A DNA stretch of 64,000 bases from JAMZMI01 sp039944535 (GTDB taxonomy: Bacteria; Bacteroidota; Bacteroidia; Cytophagales; Cyclobacteriaceae): contig JBDUYP010000004.1 in the NCBI GenBank assembly GCA_039944535.1, positions 1 to 64,000 on the forward strand, in the 5' to 3' direction. Positions 24,833-33,427 of this stretch are shown one piece after another. Numbering within the stretch: the first letter of the stretch is position 1; each line of letters starts with the position of its first letter. The notes under the pieces are model-generated. The model was given only the letters and a program-made list of their open reading frames with translations, did no database searches and had not been told where the DNA came from. Position numbers and translations under genes: made by a program.

Positions 24833-26028
24833 GAAGCCCTCAATACTGACAACAAAGTATTCATTTTATGTTTGGTTTCGGCCAGCTCTTTTTCAGGTTT
24901 TGAATCACGCGTAATACCCGCTCCCGCGAAAAGTCTCGCTTTGCCATCGACTACCTTCATGCATCTTAGATTAACAAAAACACGTGAGAAGCCCTCAAAA
25001 TTGACAGGTCCCAGAAAACCTGCAAATAGCTCACGATCAAAACCTTCGTTTTCATGAATGAATTGATGTGCTTTTTCTCGCGGAAATCCGCAAACGGCAG
25101 AAGTGGGATGAAGCAAGTCGAGCATTATTCCTCCCAGATTGGGCATGTTGGTGGCTTTCATATCAATAGAATATGATGTCTTCAGGTGAGCGAGGTTTCC
25201 TGCGCGCACAGTTCTTGGGCCTATCTCTTCAAACTCTCTGAGTCGTATTCTTTTCAAGCAATCCACAATGTATCTGCTCACCATGGCTTGCTCTTCTATT
25301 TCCTTCTGTGTCCATGCCAGATCGGCCAGATCCGCACCGTCTTCCAGGGGTTGGGTGCCGGCCAAAGCGTCCGTCACAAAATGCTGATTGTTTTCTATTG
25401 TCAAAAGGCGCTCCGGAGTAGCCCCAAGCCAGAGACCGTACTTTTCTGTAGACGCGATATAGCAAAATGCATTGGGGTATTTAGATGAAATTTGCCTAAA
25501 AAATGCATAGGTTTCAAACCCCTCCGGAATATCAAAGTCTTTGCACCTGCTGAGTACAACTTTTTGAAGATTGTCACTTTTGATCTCTTCTATTGCTTTT
25601 GCCACGGCCGCCTCATAATCTGCCGATCCGGTAATGTCAGTTTTGTTACCCGACTCTGCATGGTCGTCGGTAGCGCTGATCTTTTGTACAAAATCTTCGA
25701 GTACAGTGGACGATACTTTCGGATCAATTTTTAAAGTGCTTTTCTGGAGTTCGATTTGCACCACCAAATCGGCCTGGATCACTTCTGGTCTTGGTGGATG
25801 AGATTTATCAAAAGAGTTTAAGACAAAACAATTTTCGTAATCCTCGAGAGGCCAGACTCCATTTTCTTGATAGGGCTGATTTCCTTCCTGCATCAAATCA
25901 ACCATCAATACGGCAGTTTCAGAGTTAGGACTTTTCCATAGCGCAAAAGGAACCCTGCTCTGAATAAGCTTCTGGATAAATACTTCGACGTTTTTTACTA
26001 GCTGTTGGAGCGTTTTAGTGCTTTCCAT
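24829..26028 (-). CDS. menF: isochorismate synthase MenF
   Basis: It converts chorismate to isochorismate, the entry to the menaquinone pathway. The 399-residue protein has the chorismate-binding fold in its C-terminal two thirds: LQKVVLSRCKDF, FCYIASTEKYGLWLGATPER, TDALAGTQPL, the core HPTSAVCGFPREKAHQFI and FAGFLGPVNFEGFSRVFVNL ending in LFAGAGI. MenF and EntC are alike in sequence; menD directly downstream settles the role. It follows the thioesterase gene with a 3-bp gap and overlaps menD. Confidence 0.93.
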   Translation of the reverse strand: MESTKTLQQLVKNVEVFIQKLIQSRVPFALWKSPNSETAVLMVDLMQEGNQPYQENGVWPLEDYENCFVLNSFDKSHPPRPEVIQADLVVQIELQKSTLKIDPKVSSTVLEDFVQKISATDDHAESGNKTDITGSADYEAAVAKAIEEIKSDNLQKVVLSRCKDFDIPEGFETYAFFRQISSKYPNAFCYIASTEKYGLWLGATPERLLTIENNQHFVTDALAGTQPLEDGADLADLAWTQKEIEEQAMVSRYIVDCLKRIRLREFEEIGPRTVRAGNLAHLKTSYSIDMKATNMPNLGGIMLDLLHPTSAVCGFPREKAHQFIHENEGFDRELFAGFLGPVNFEGFSRVFVNLRCMKVVDGKARLFAGAGITRDSKPEKELAETKHKMNTLLSVLRAS

Positions 26029-26031
26029 GTA

Positions 26032-26448
26032 TTATTTCTTATCAATGATCGCTATGGTGAGCCTGCTCACACAGATCATTTTGTCATTTTGATCACTTAT
26101 TTCAATAGACCAAACATGCGTTTTTCGTCCTACGTGAATGGGCGTTGCTTTTCCAATAACGAAACCTTCTCTTGCTGGTCTCAGGTGGTTGGCGTTTATT
26201 TCTAATCCCACCGCCATCTGGCCTTTCTCCAAAAGTAAATTAGAAGCCACACTACCCAGCGTTTCAGCAAGTGCAACAGAGGCACCTCCATGCAACAAGC
26301 CAAACGGCTGTATGGTTTTCTCATTCACGGGCATTTTTGCTGTGAGGTGATCTGTTGTGCATTCGATAAACTCGATACCAAGGTGGCCGACCATCGATTG
26401 TGCGCTCATCTGATTTATTGCATTAATGTCTATTCCCTCGGGGAGCAT
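26032..26448 (-). CDS. hotdog-fold thioesterase, likely DHNA-CoA hydrolase
   Basis: A 138-residue PaaI-type hotdog protein, with the active-site helix FGLLHGGASVALAETLGSVA and a following beta-sheet (VGLEINANHLRPAREGFVIG). As the first gene of the menF-menD run it most likely hydrolyses 1,4-dihydroxy-2-naphthoyl-CoA, the MenI role. Sequence alone cannot separate this from other acyl-CoA substrates. Confidence 0.82.
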   Translation of the reverse strand: MLPEGIDINAINQMSAQSMVGHLGIEFIECTTDHLTAKMPVNEKTIQPFGLLHGGASVALAETLGSVASNLLLEKGQMAVGLEINANHLRPAREGFVIGKATPIHVGRKTHVWSIEISDQNDKMICVSRLTIAIIDKK

Positions 26449-26561
26449 GAGTTCGCAGAAATTTGTTCGTCACCCGAAATTACCAAGATTGATTGAGACA
26501 ATTGAATATTATTTGGGTCATTATAATGTGAAGGCATAAGTTTGAGTCAGAATTATCCGAT

Positions 26562-27182
26562 ATGAAAAAAATCTACATCATTAGGCACGGCGAAACCGAT
26601 TACAACAAAAAGGGTATGGTTCAGGGGTCAGGAATAGACGCTTCGCTGAACGAGACCGGTCAGGCTCAGGCTTTGGCGTTTTATGAAAAGTATAAGGATG
26701 TGGATTTTGATAAAATCTATATATCACGTCTGGTTCGAACTGGTGAAAGCGTTTCACGATTTACAGCGGACGGAATACCCACTGAAGTGGTTGATGGGTT
26801 GGAAGAGATAAGTTGGGGTAATCAGGAAGGACAGGCTTTCACACCTGAGACTTCTACTATCTATCAGGAAACTACCAGAAGGTGGACCGAAGGGGAGCTT
26901 GACTTGAAAATAGAAGGGGGCGAAAGTCCCGTGGAGGTAGTGGAGCGTCAAAAGAAGGCCATGGATTATATACTCAGGCAGGAAGGTGAAACGATCCTGA
27001 TCTGTACGCACGGTCGTGCGATGCGTATATTGCTGACCTGGCTTCTGAAATATCCGCTTTGGCATATGGATAATTTTGAACACGCCAATACTGGTCTGTA
27101 TGTGCTCAATTACACAGGTGAACTGTTCTCTTTGGAAACATTCAACGATACCTCTCATCTAAGTGAATTAAAACCTGCATAA
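26562..27182 (+). CDS. histidine phosphatase family protein (phosphoglycerate mutase-like)
   Basis: The 206-residue protein begins with the RHG motif IIRHGETDYNK, whose His9 is phosphorylated during catalysis, and has the second His in ILICTHGRAMRILLTWLL. Members act as phosphoglycerate mutases, alpha-ribazole phosphatases or general phosphatases, and the substrate here is open. Its stop is 1 bp before the MBL hydrolase start, so the two form an operon. Confidence 0.88.
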   Translation: MKKIYIIRHGETDYNKKGMVQGSGIDASLNETGQAQALAFYEKYKDVDFDKIYISRLVRTGESVSRFTADGIPTEVVDGLEEISWGNQEGQAFTPETSTIYQETTRRWTEGELDLKIEGGESPVEVVERQKKAMDYILRQEGETILICTHGRAMRILLTWLLKYPLWHMDNFEHANTGLYVLNYTGELFSLETFNDTSHLSELKPA

Positions 27183-27183
27183 G

Positions 27184-27915
27184 ATGAAATTGAAAGTATT
27201 AGGCTGTGGCGATGCATTCGCCTCTCTCGGAAGGTTCAATACCTCATTTTTTCTTTATGGTGAAAACAAAAATGTGTTGATTGATTGCGGAGCTTCTACG
27301 CTTGTGCAGATGGAAAAAGAGGGCGTAACACCTCTGGACGTGGATGTGATCATAATCACGCATTTTCATGGCGATCATTATGGTGGCATTCCGTTTCAGA
27401 TGATCAGCAATAAGATGGTTTACAATAGAAATAAGCCTTTGACCATTTGGGGGCCTAGTGGAGTGAAGGAACGAGTCTTGAATCTGCAGGAGGCCATGTA
27501 TGCGGGCACATCGGGTATTTTTGATGAGCTGAAGGTAACCTTCAAAGAATATGTGGCAGATGCCTGGATCGGGTTTGATGATATAGAAGTCTTTTCCAAA
27601 GAAGTGGTCCACTCCCCGCCATCCAATCCTCATGGAGTGAAAATCAAGTTGGATGATAAAGTGTTTGCGTTTAGCGGAGATACTGAATGGACGGATAGCT
27701 TGCTTGATTTGGCCGATGGGAGTGACTTGTTTGTTTGCGAATGCAACAACCTCAACCATGATTCACCGGGGCACCTTTCATACAAAACCCTACTGGAAAA
27801 GAAGCCACAAATAAATACAGGGAAGCTCATGGTCAACCATATGGGCGCAGAGGTTATCCGTGCGGAAGGTTTGGAGATTGAGCGACTGGAAGACGGAGCA
27901 ATAGTTGAGTTTTAG
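27184..27915 (+). CDS. MBL-fold metallo-hydrolase
   Basis: The 243-residue protein has the metallo-beta-lactamase fold: FFLYGENKNVLIDCGAS, the zinc motif THFHGDHYGG near 60, FAFSGDTEWTDSL near 160 and a late HDSPGHLSY and NHMGAE. The layout resembles RNase Z-like and phosphodiesterase-like MBL proteins, but it is shorter than RNase Z and the substrate is unknown. It is cotranscribed with the histidine phosphatase. Confidence 0.85.
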   Translation: MKLKVLGCGDAFASLGRFNTSFFLYGENKNVLIDCGASTLVQMEKEGVTPLDVDVIIITHFHGDHYGGIPFQMISNKMVYNRNKPLTIWGPSGVKERVLNLQEAMYAGTSGIFDELKVTFKEYVADAWIGFDDIEVFSKEVVHSPPSNPHGVKIKLDDKVFAFSGDTEWTDSLLDLADGSDLFVCECNNLNHDSPGHLSYKTLLEKKPQINTGKLMVNHMGAEVIRAEGLEIERLEDGAIVEF

Positions 27916-28233
27916 TCGAGTTTAGGACTGCTTTTCTAATAAAAATCTACGGCAAATAGCCACAAAGACCAACCCGAAATTTTTGAGAACAAACGGCCGT
28001 TAGCATAGTTTTCCTGGCGCTGCGAGTCAAATCCCGGCTATAAATTGATGTTTATTTATGAACTCTCATCATATAGCAGTGAGGCTTCCAATTGTACAGA
28101 TTCCGCAATTGGTAGAACCAAGAGCCTCTCAGTATTTGATGCAAAATAAATACGCATAAATCGCTATTTACATAACTGAAAATATCATGTTGATTTGACT
28201 GTATAAATATGAAATCCTTCTAAAGCGGTCGTT
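27916..28233. other. 318-bp intergenic region with a strong hairpin
   Basis: There is no ORF of note. A two-tier inverted repeat lies at 28081-28128: outer stem GAGGCT (28081-28086) with AGCCTC (28123-28128), inner stem CCAATTG (28088-28094) with CAATTGG (28106-28112). It has no T run, so it is not a classical terminator. It lies about 105 bp upstream of the four-helix-bundle gene and could be a leader structure, small RNA or protein-binding site. Confidence 0.6.
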
Positions 28234-28872
28234 ATGAAATGGAAAAACACACTCAATGCAACAAGAAATGAATCCTTGATGCTGGTCTCAATTGTAGCCT
28301 TGATCGTAATCATAGCGTACATGCACAAAAAGCAAGTTTCAAGTTTAGAAAAGACAGTTATAGAGATCTATGAGGATCGGTTGGTAGCCAAGGGGTATAT
28401 TTTTGATCTCACGAAAAAAATCAATGCCAAGAAAACCTCGCTAAACTTTGAAACTCATGATGTGGAAGATGATGTAATTGCAAATCATGCGATAAGTCGA
28501 CTGATAGAAAGCTATGGTCAGACCAACTTAACCAATGAAGAAGTAGCTGGTCTTAACCAACTGAGAAAGAATATTAGCCTGTCAGCAGAATACGAAACGC
28601 AAATGGTAAAAGACCTGCCGCTGGCCGAGCGTATTAAAATCAAGGAGAGCTTGTCGCGGCAGTATGATGTAGTTTTAAATGATTTGGAGGGCTTGTCAGA
28701 GATTCAGTTGTTCGAAGGAAAGAAGTTGTTGGAAAGCACCGATCAGATTGTAGCATCAAATATTTTGACGAACAGGCTGGAATTGGCCCTTATAGTGGTA
28801 GTATCTCTGGTTTTCCTTGTTGTTTTGTCTCCGAGAGCATCTGGGATCAAAAAGAAGATTTTGCACACTTAG
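28234..28872 (+). CDS. stand-alone 4HB sensor-like membrane protein
   Basis: The 212-residue protein has an N-terminal membrane helix (about 14-31), an extracytoplasmic all-helical region of about 150 residues and a second helix (about 184-203) with a short basic tail. Spacing and motifs (YEDRLVAKGYIFDLT, YGQTNLT, FEGKKLLESTDQIV) fit the four-helix-bundle domain of chemoreceptors, but no HAMP, kinase, cyclase or MCP signalling region follows. A clear paralogue is encoded at 60556-61221. It presumably works with a separate partner. The 3' end overlaps the convergent SMUG2 gene by 4 bp. Confidence 0.75.
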   Translation: MKWKNTLNATRNESLMLVSIVALIVIIAYMHKKQVSSLEKTVIEIYEDRLVAKGYIFDLTKKINAKKTSLNFETHDVEDDVIANHAISRLIESYGQTNLTNEEVAGLNQLRKNISLSAEYETQMVKDLPLAERIKIKESLSRQYDVVLNDLEGLSEIQLFEGKKLLESTDQIVASNILTNRLELALIVVVSLVFLVVLSPRASGIKKKILHT

Positions 28873-29546
28873 TTCTTTGCCTGAGTCAGAGTTCTTAAAT
28901 ACTCGTCTATAAATTCTTGTTTTCGTTTCAACCGGTACTGCATCACCCACCTGGGATGCGGTACGGTTTCTATTCGTTCAAAGTACTTATGCTTGTCATT
29001 TAGTGCCTTTAGAAACTTGAGGTTTTGTCCCTGGCCAATGGAATACGCTACTTTCCTGTTTAGTGGAAAGTCAAGTTGTTCCAGGATGCGCTCATGGGCG
29101 TACTTTTCAAACAGCTTTTTGAAATCTTTGATATCGTAGTAATTGAGGTTTTTACCGTTTTGAATAAAGCCAAGTGGCGATATGGCCGAAATGTAATAGT
29201 CCGCATAAAACTTATTTGGTCCACCGAAAGCATCTATTACCTCATAGACAAAGCGTGAAGAGAGTTCTTGTCTCTTATCAAATGGGTTAGGTATTTCGCA
29301 ATCTTCTTCCAGTTTTACAGGATCAGTGAATGGAATACCCGTAACACCACCTCCGAATCTTCCGGGGTTGATTCCAAACAGCACCGTGCGCTCCTGACTG
29401 TCGTTGTAGTACTTTTCATAAAACAACTTGGTGTAGGGGATAGCTTCTTTGTCCTGATAAGGATTCATGGTGATGACACTTTTAGGAAGCTTTTTGGGGA
29501 CATCCAGTGCTTCATAAAACGCCAGTATTTTTTGAGCTACAGTCAT
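28869..29546 (-). CDS. SMUG2-type uracil-DNA glycosylase family protein
   Basis: A 225-residue protein of the SMUG2 (DUF4918) group of the uracil-DNA glycosylase superfamily. Motif 1 is LFGINPGRFGGGVTGIPF, motif 2 is near the end as VPHPRWVMQYRLKRK, and ISPLGFIQNG lies between. The family removes uracil or oxidised pyrimidines from DNA for base excision repair; its exact specificity is not readable here. It is convergent with the 4HB gene and divergent from rluE. Confidence 0.85.
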   Translation of the reverse strand: MTVAQKILAFYEALDVPKKLPKSVITMNPYQDKEAIPYTKLFYEKYYNDSQERTVLFGINPGRFGGGVTGIPFTDPVKLEEDCEIPNPFDKRQELSSRFVYEVIDAFGGPNKFYADYYISAISPLGFIQNGKNLNYYDIKDFKKLFEKYAHERILEQLDFPLNRKVAYSIGQGQNLKFLKALNDKHKYFERIETVPHPRWVMQYRLKRKQEFIDEYLRTLTQAKN

Positions 29547-29612
29547 ATCGGAAAGATACTATTCCCTTTATTGCTCTCAAAGATTCTGTCTTTTTCTTAG
29601 CTTCGTTTTCAG

Positions 29613-30206
29613 ATGTCTGCCACTTTCAAATATTTCATTATTCACAAGCCGTACAAGGTTTTGAGCCAATTCTCGGATGAGAATGGCAATGCCGGGTTGG
29701 GTTCGATTTACACACTCCCCCGAGATGTTTATCCTGTGGGAAGGCTGGATTTGGATAGTGAGGGTTTGCTTATACTGACCAATGATAAGGCGCTGAATAA
29801 CAAACTTTTGAATCCTAAACATGCGCACACGAGAACGTACCTTGCCGAGGTGGAGGGCATTCCGGATCGAGCGGATCTGGCTCAGTTTGCCAAAGGTCTT
29901 GATATCAAGGTAAGTGGCAAGGTTCATCGCACCATGCCAGCTAAAATTGAGATCGTAGCTCCATCCCAAATAGCGGAGCGTGATCCTCCGGTGAACTACA
30001 AGAAACATCCGGAAAGGAGCTGGGTGAAAATTGAGCTAACAGAAGGTAAAAACAGACAGGTGAGGAGAATGACGGCTGCCATTGGTCACCCAACTCTGAG
30101 ACTGGTAAGAGTGGCGATAGAAGAATTGCAGCTTTTGCCCCTGGCTTCCGGAGGCATCACACAACTATCTCAAAAGGCGATTTACTCCAAGCTTAAAATC
30201 AGGTGA
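29613..30206 (+). CDS. rluE: RluE-like 23S rRNA pseudouridine synthase
   Basis: At 197 residues and without an N-terminal S4 domain, this matches RluE rather than RluB or RluF. It starts with FIIHKPYKVLSQF and carries the catalytic motif PVGRLDLDSEGLLILTND, whose first Asp is the nucleophile, then KTYLAEV-type ARTYLAEVEG and the closing EGKNRQVRRMTAAIGHPTLR. The expected target is U2457 of 23S rRNA (E. coli numbering). Its stop abuts the stop of the convergent ABC transporter gene. Confidence 0.88.
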   Translation: MSATFKYFIIHKPYKVLSQFSDENGNAGLGSIYTLPRDVYPVGRLDLDSEGLLILTNDKALNNKLLNPKHAHTRTYLAEVEGIPDRADLAQFAKGLDIKVSGKVHRTMPAKIEIVAPSQIAERDPPVNYKKHPERSWVKIELTEGKNRQVRRMTAAIGHPTLRLVRVAIEELQLLPLASGGITQLSQKAIYSKLKIR

Positions 30207-33200
30207 CTATTTATCGCGTTTTGTGAGCATCCGGGTGAAGTAATTCATGATTCTTCGCAGGGTGTCGTCTAATAATGCGATATAAAAAATACCCGATATG
30301 ATCCAGATAACCAGGATGTTGAATAGTACCGTGTCAATCTCAAAACCTAAAATGTTTTTGTGGCTGGCATAGAAATGCGCTCTTCCAATCTGTGTGAGAG
30401 GTGCTTTGAATATTGGGTCTTTCTTTTGTATCAGTTTGTTATTCACCCTTATGATCCTGTCCAGCTCAGATCTATTTTGCACGAGGTTTGCAACACTTGC
30501 ATTGTGATTTTCAGCCTTCAACTTTTCTATTTCCTCTTTACCAATTTCTGCAACTAGAGACTTATAAATTTCATCCTTTTGCTGCATGGCATCTTTATAG
30601 TTGCTCTGAAAACGATCCCGCAACTGTCCGAGGTAAGACAAGATCCGCCGACCAGCCTTGGGTGTAAAGGCCTCCGGTCTGAGGAACACCTGATATGGAG
30701 AAGGAGACACTTTCCATTGCGTTTTGAGGCGGTCTAGTTCATTGTTGATCAAAATAAAATCATCTGCGTAAATCTGCAGCCGGGTTGAGTCCTTTATGAC
30801 CCGTGCAGTAAGTGATTCCAGCTTTGGAATGACGTAAGATCGCTCGAAAGAGGCTTGACTGGCTTTTTTTTCAGCTTCGAAGAAATGCTTCTCATAACTA
30901 TTGTGCTTGAACTGAGCCACGGCCATGGCCTCATATGCCCAGCGCGAGACCATGATATCACCAACGGCAGGCACAAACTCCTGACGTGTAATGCTTTTTT
31001 GCAATTCGTCAAACTTGATCATGGCGCCACCCAAAAGTAGCTGTGGCACCAAAATGAAGGGAATAAGAATGTAGATGGTAATAATAGAATCGAAAGCCGA
31101 AGAGATATTGAGACCCACCAGATTGGCAAAGCACATGGTAGAAAACAGAATGGCCCAATACATGAGTGTCATTCCCTGAATCTCCAAAATAGCATTGCCG
31201 ACCAGCACAAATGTCAGAGATTGAAATGCGGATAGCAGAAATAAGTAAAGAATCTTCGAGTTGATGTAGCTCAGTCGGCTGAGGTTCAGAAATGATTCTC
31301 GCTCGAGTATCCTTCGGTCTTTGTAAATCTCCTCTGCAGATATAGACATGCCCGTGAATAGGGCCACTACTACAGACATAAATAGAAATACAGGTAAGTT
31401 TTTATTGTCCTGCAGCTGGTATATGCCTTCCGGAGCATACTTGGAGAAATAAGCTAAAATAAAGGCCAAAACGGGTGTTTGCAGTAAGCTGATAAGTATG
31501 TATTGCCTATTGGCGAGTTTGGCCAGCAGGTTTCGCTTGCTGAAAATTTTGAGCTGATCAAGAAGTCCCGGGATATGAAAGTTGGAAGGGGGTAGTCGTT
31601 CTTCGAACCGGGTACGCTTGGTCTTAGTCGATTCTATATTATCGAGGTATTTTTGATACCATTCTTCAGGAGAAACCCGTCGTACATTTGTACTGTGCCC
31701 CAGGTCATCTATTTCATGGGCCTCAATTATTTGCAGGATTTGCTCGGGTATGACATTACCACATTTGGTGCACTCACTCTCAGCTGCATCTACCTGCGTG
31801 CTCATGGTTTTGAAGTAAACCACCGCATCGATAGGGTTACCCCGGTAAACGGGATATCCACCTTTGTCCAATATCCACAGTTTGTCTATCAGTTTGAAAA
31901 TATCAGAAGACGGCTGATGTATGATGGCAAAAACTAGCTTTCCAGAGCGAGCCAGGGTCTTGAGCAAAGTCATCACTTTTTCAGAATCCATTGAAGACAA
32001 GCCTGATGTGGGTTCGTCCACGAAAAGGATGGAGGGCTCTCTCATGAGCTCCAGAGCAATATTAAGTCGCTTCCTTTGTCCGCCACTGATGGACTTGTTC
32101 AGTGGATCGCCAACTTTCAGGTGTTTGATGTCTTTCAGATCCAGGTTTTCTAAAACCTTTTCAACCGTAGCTGCCAGTCTCTCTTTCGAGAAATCACTGA
32201 AACAAATTTGCGCATTGAGGTGTAGGTTTTCGTACACAGTGAGCTCATCAAACAAGAGGTCGTCCTGCGGTACATAGCCGATCACACCTTCTTTAGACGC
32301 ACGCGGTATGGAATAGCCGTTTACAGAAATTTTCCCTCGGGTCGGGTTGATTTTACCATTTAGCAGGTTGATGAGTGTGGATTTACCCACTCCACTACCA
32401 CCCATTACACCTACCAAGTGGCCTGACTCTACTTCAAAATTGAATTTGTGTAGTCCGTTCTTACTTCTTTTGAACCTGAACTCGAGGTTCTCACCGGTCA
32501 TTACGATTTTGACCTTTTTTGATTCATCAAGAAACTGCTTGATAATGTCGCTTTCGTAGATCGGTTTGATGTTTGGACCCTTGATGATGGCTCCTGGTTT
32601 GAGCAGGTAAAATTTGCCCTTTTCCAGTTTGTTGCCCTCTATGTAAAGGTTGAGCGGCCCGTCATATTTAAAAACATACGTGTTAACACTTTGTATTTTA
32701 TACACCAAAATCTCCCCAAACAGATGCTCTACATACATGTGTAGAAACTCGTCTTTCCCTGGTACTTTTGGTTTTTTCTTCCTCATCATCCAGGCCACTT
32801 CTTCTGGCCACTCGGTCATCTTATTATTGATGATGAGCGTATTGTGAGGCTCCAGATCCTTTTTGTTAGGATCAGCGATGAATGACTTGAGGGCGGTGAC
32901 TTCAGCTTGTTTCAGGTTGAAGTTCATGGCTACCAAAGAGATGAACTCGCTTTCCTTGTCAGAGAACTTTTGGTCAGCGTTGATCAGCTCCAGAAGCTGC
33001 ATGAATACTACGATGCGCTCAGGGTAGAGGAGTTCTTTGTTGAGCTGATTGCAAATCTTGGCTACCTGCAGAATAGAAGTTGAGTCAATACCTAACTCGC
33101 TGGCAACCTCAGGAGATGAACTGCTGGAGCTATAAAATGAAAGGTAATCATGAAACAAGCGCAGGTACTCATTGGTGAGCTCGTCGTTGAGGTTTCTTTT

Positions 33201-33311
33201 GAGGTAGGGCTTTACGATTAATTCACCCGAATCTACGATATCAAGATCTTCTTTGGCGCTCTCAATAATGGCAAAGAGGTGAACGAGAGCGTTGATGATG
33301 GATTCTTTCAT
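30207..33311 (-). CDS. ABCG-like ABC transporter with TerB-like N-terminus
   Basis: This 1034-residue half-transporter is a fusion. About residues 100-140 (LLELINADQKFSDKESEFIS) resemble a TerB-like module. Around 205-265 is a beta-rich segment. The ABC domain follows: Walker A GGSGVGKST near 303, signature SISGGQRKRLNIAL near 408, Walker B ILFVDEPTSGLSSMDS. A CTKCG pair lies near 515, then an ABC-2 type membrane domain (about 600-820), a long helical segment and a last membrane helix near 1000. Domain order (ATPase first) is that of ABCG exporters. The substrate is unknown. Confidence 0.85.
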   Translation of the reverse strand: MKESIINALVHLFAIIESAKEDLDIVDSGELIVKPYLKRNLNDELTNEYLRLFHDYLSFYSSSSSSPEVASELGIDSTSILQVAKICNQLNKELLYPERIVVFMQLLELINADQKFSDKESEFISLVAMNFNLKQAEVTALKSFIADPNKKDLEPHNTLIINNKMTEWPEEVAWMMRKKKPKVPGKDEFLHMYVEHLFGEILVYKIQSVNTYVFKYDGPLNLYIEGNKLEKGKFYLLKPGAIIKGPNIKPIYESDIIKQFLDESKKVKIVMTGENLEFRFKRSKNGLHKFNFEVESGHLVGVMGGSGVGKSTLINLLNGKINPTRGKISVNGYSIPRASKEGVIGYVPQDDLLFDELTVYENLHLNAQICFSDFSKERLAATVEKVLENLDLKDIKHLKVGDPLNKSISGGQRKRLNIALELMREPSILFVDEPTSGLSSMDSEKVMTLLKTLARSGKLVFAIIHQPSSDIFKLIDKLWILDKGGYPVYRGNPIDAVVYFKTMSTQVDAAESECTKCGNVIPEQILQIIEAHEIDDLGHSTNVRRVSPEEWYQKYLDNIESTKTKRTRFEERLPPSNFHIPGLLDQLKIFSKRNLLAKLANRQYILISLLQTPVLAFILAYFSKYAPEGIYQLQDNKNLPVFLFMSVVVALFTGMSISAEEIYKDRRILERESFLNLSRLSYINSKILYLFLLSAFQSLTFVLVGNAILEIQGMTLMYWAILFSTMCFANLVGLNISSAFDSIITIYILIPFILVPQLLLGGAMIKFDELQKSITRQEFVPAVGDIMVSRWAYEAMAVAQFKHNSYEKHFFEAEKKASQASFERSYVIPKLESLTARVIKDSTRLQIYADDFILINNELDRLKTQWKVSPSPYQVFLRPEAFTPKAGRRILSYLGQLRDRFQSNYKDAMQQKDEIYKSLVAEIGKEEIEKLKAENHNASVANLVQNRSELDRIIRVNNKLIQKKDPIFKAPLTQIGRAHFYASHKNILGFEIDTVLFNILVIWIISGIFYIALLDDTLRRIMNYFTRMLTKRDK

Positions 33312-33427
33312 GTTGGCATTAGGTACGGCTAAATGAGGGCTTAATTTATCAAAATTAGCCGATGCAAACGGTCTGTTGTGATGACTTTGTTAAGGGAGAG
33401 GAGTTAGCTCATCAAAAATTAGAAGGA

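Noticed and set aside
27955..28042. tRNA-like stretch: ATAGCC and GGCTAT 86 nt apart with CAAATCCCGGC near the 3' side
   Set aside because: The T-arm does not pair, TTC is missing, and no D-arm or anticodon arm can be drawn. Ends match by chance or by a longer hairpin.
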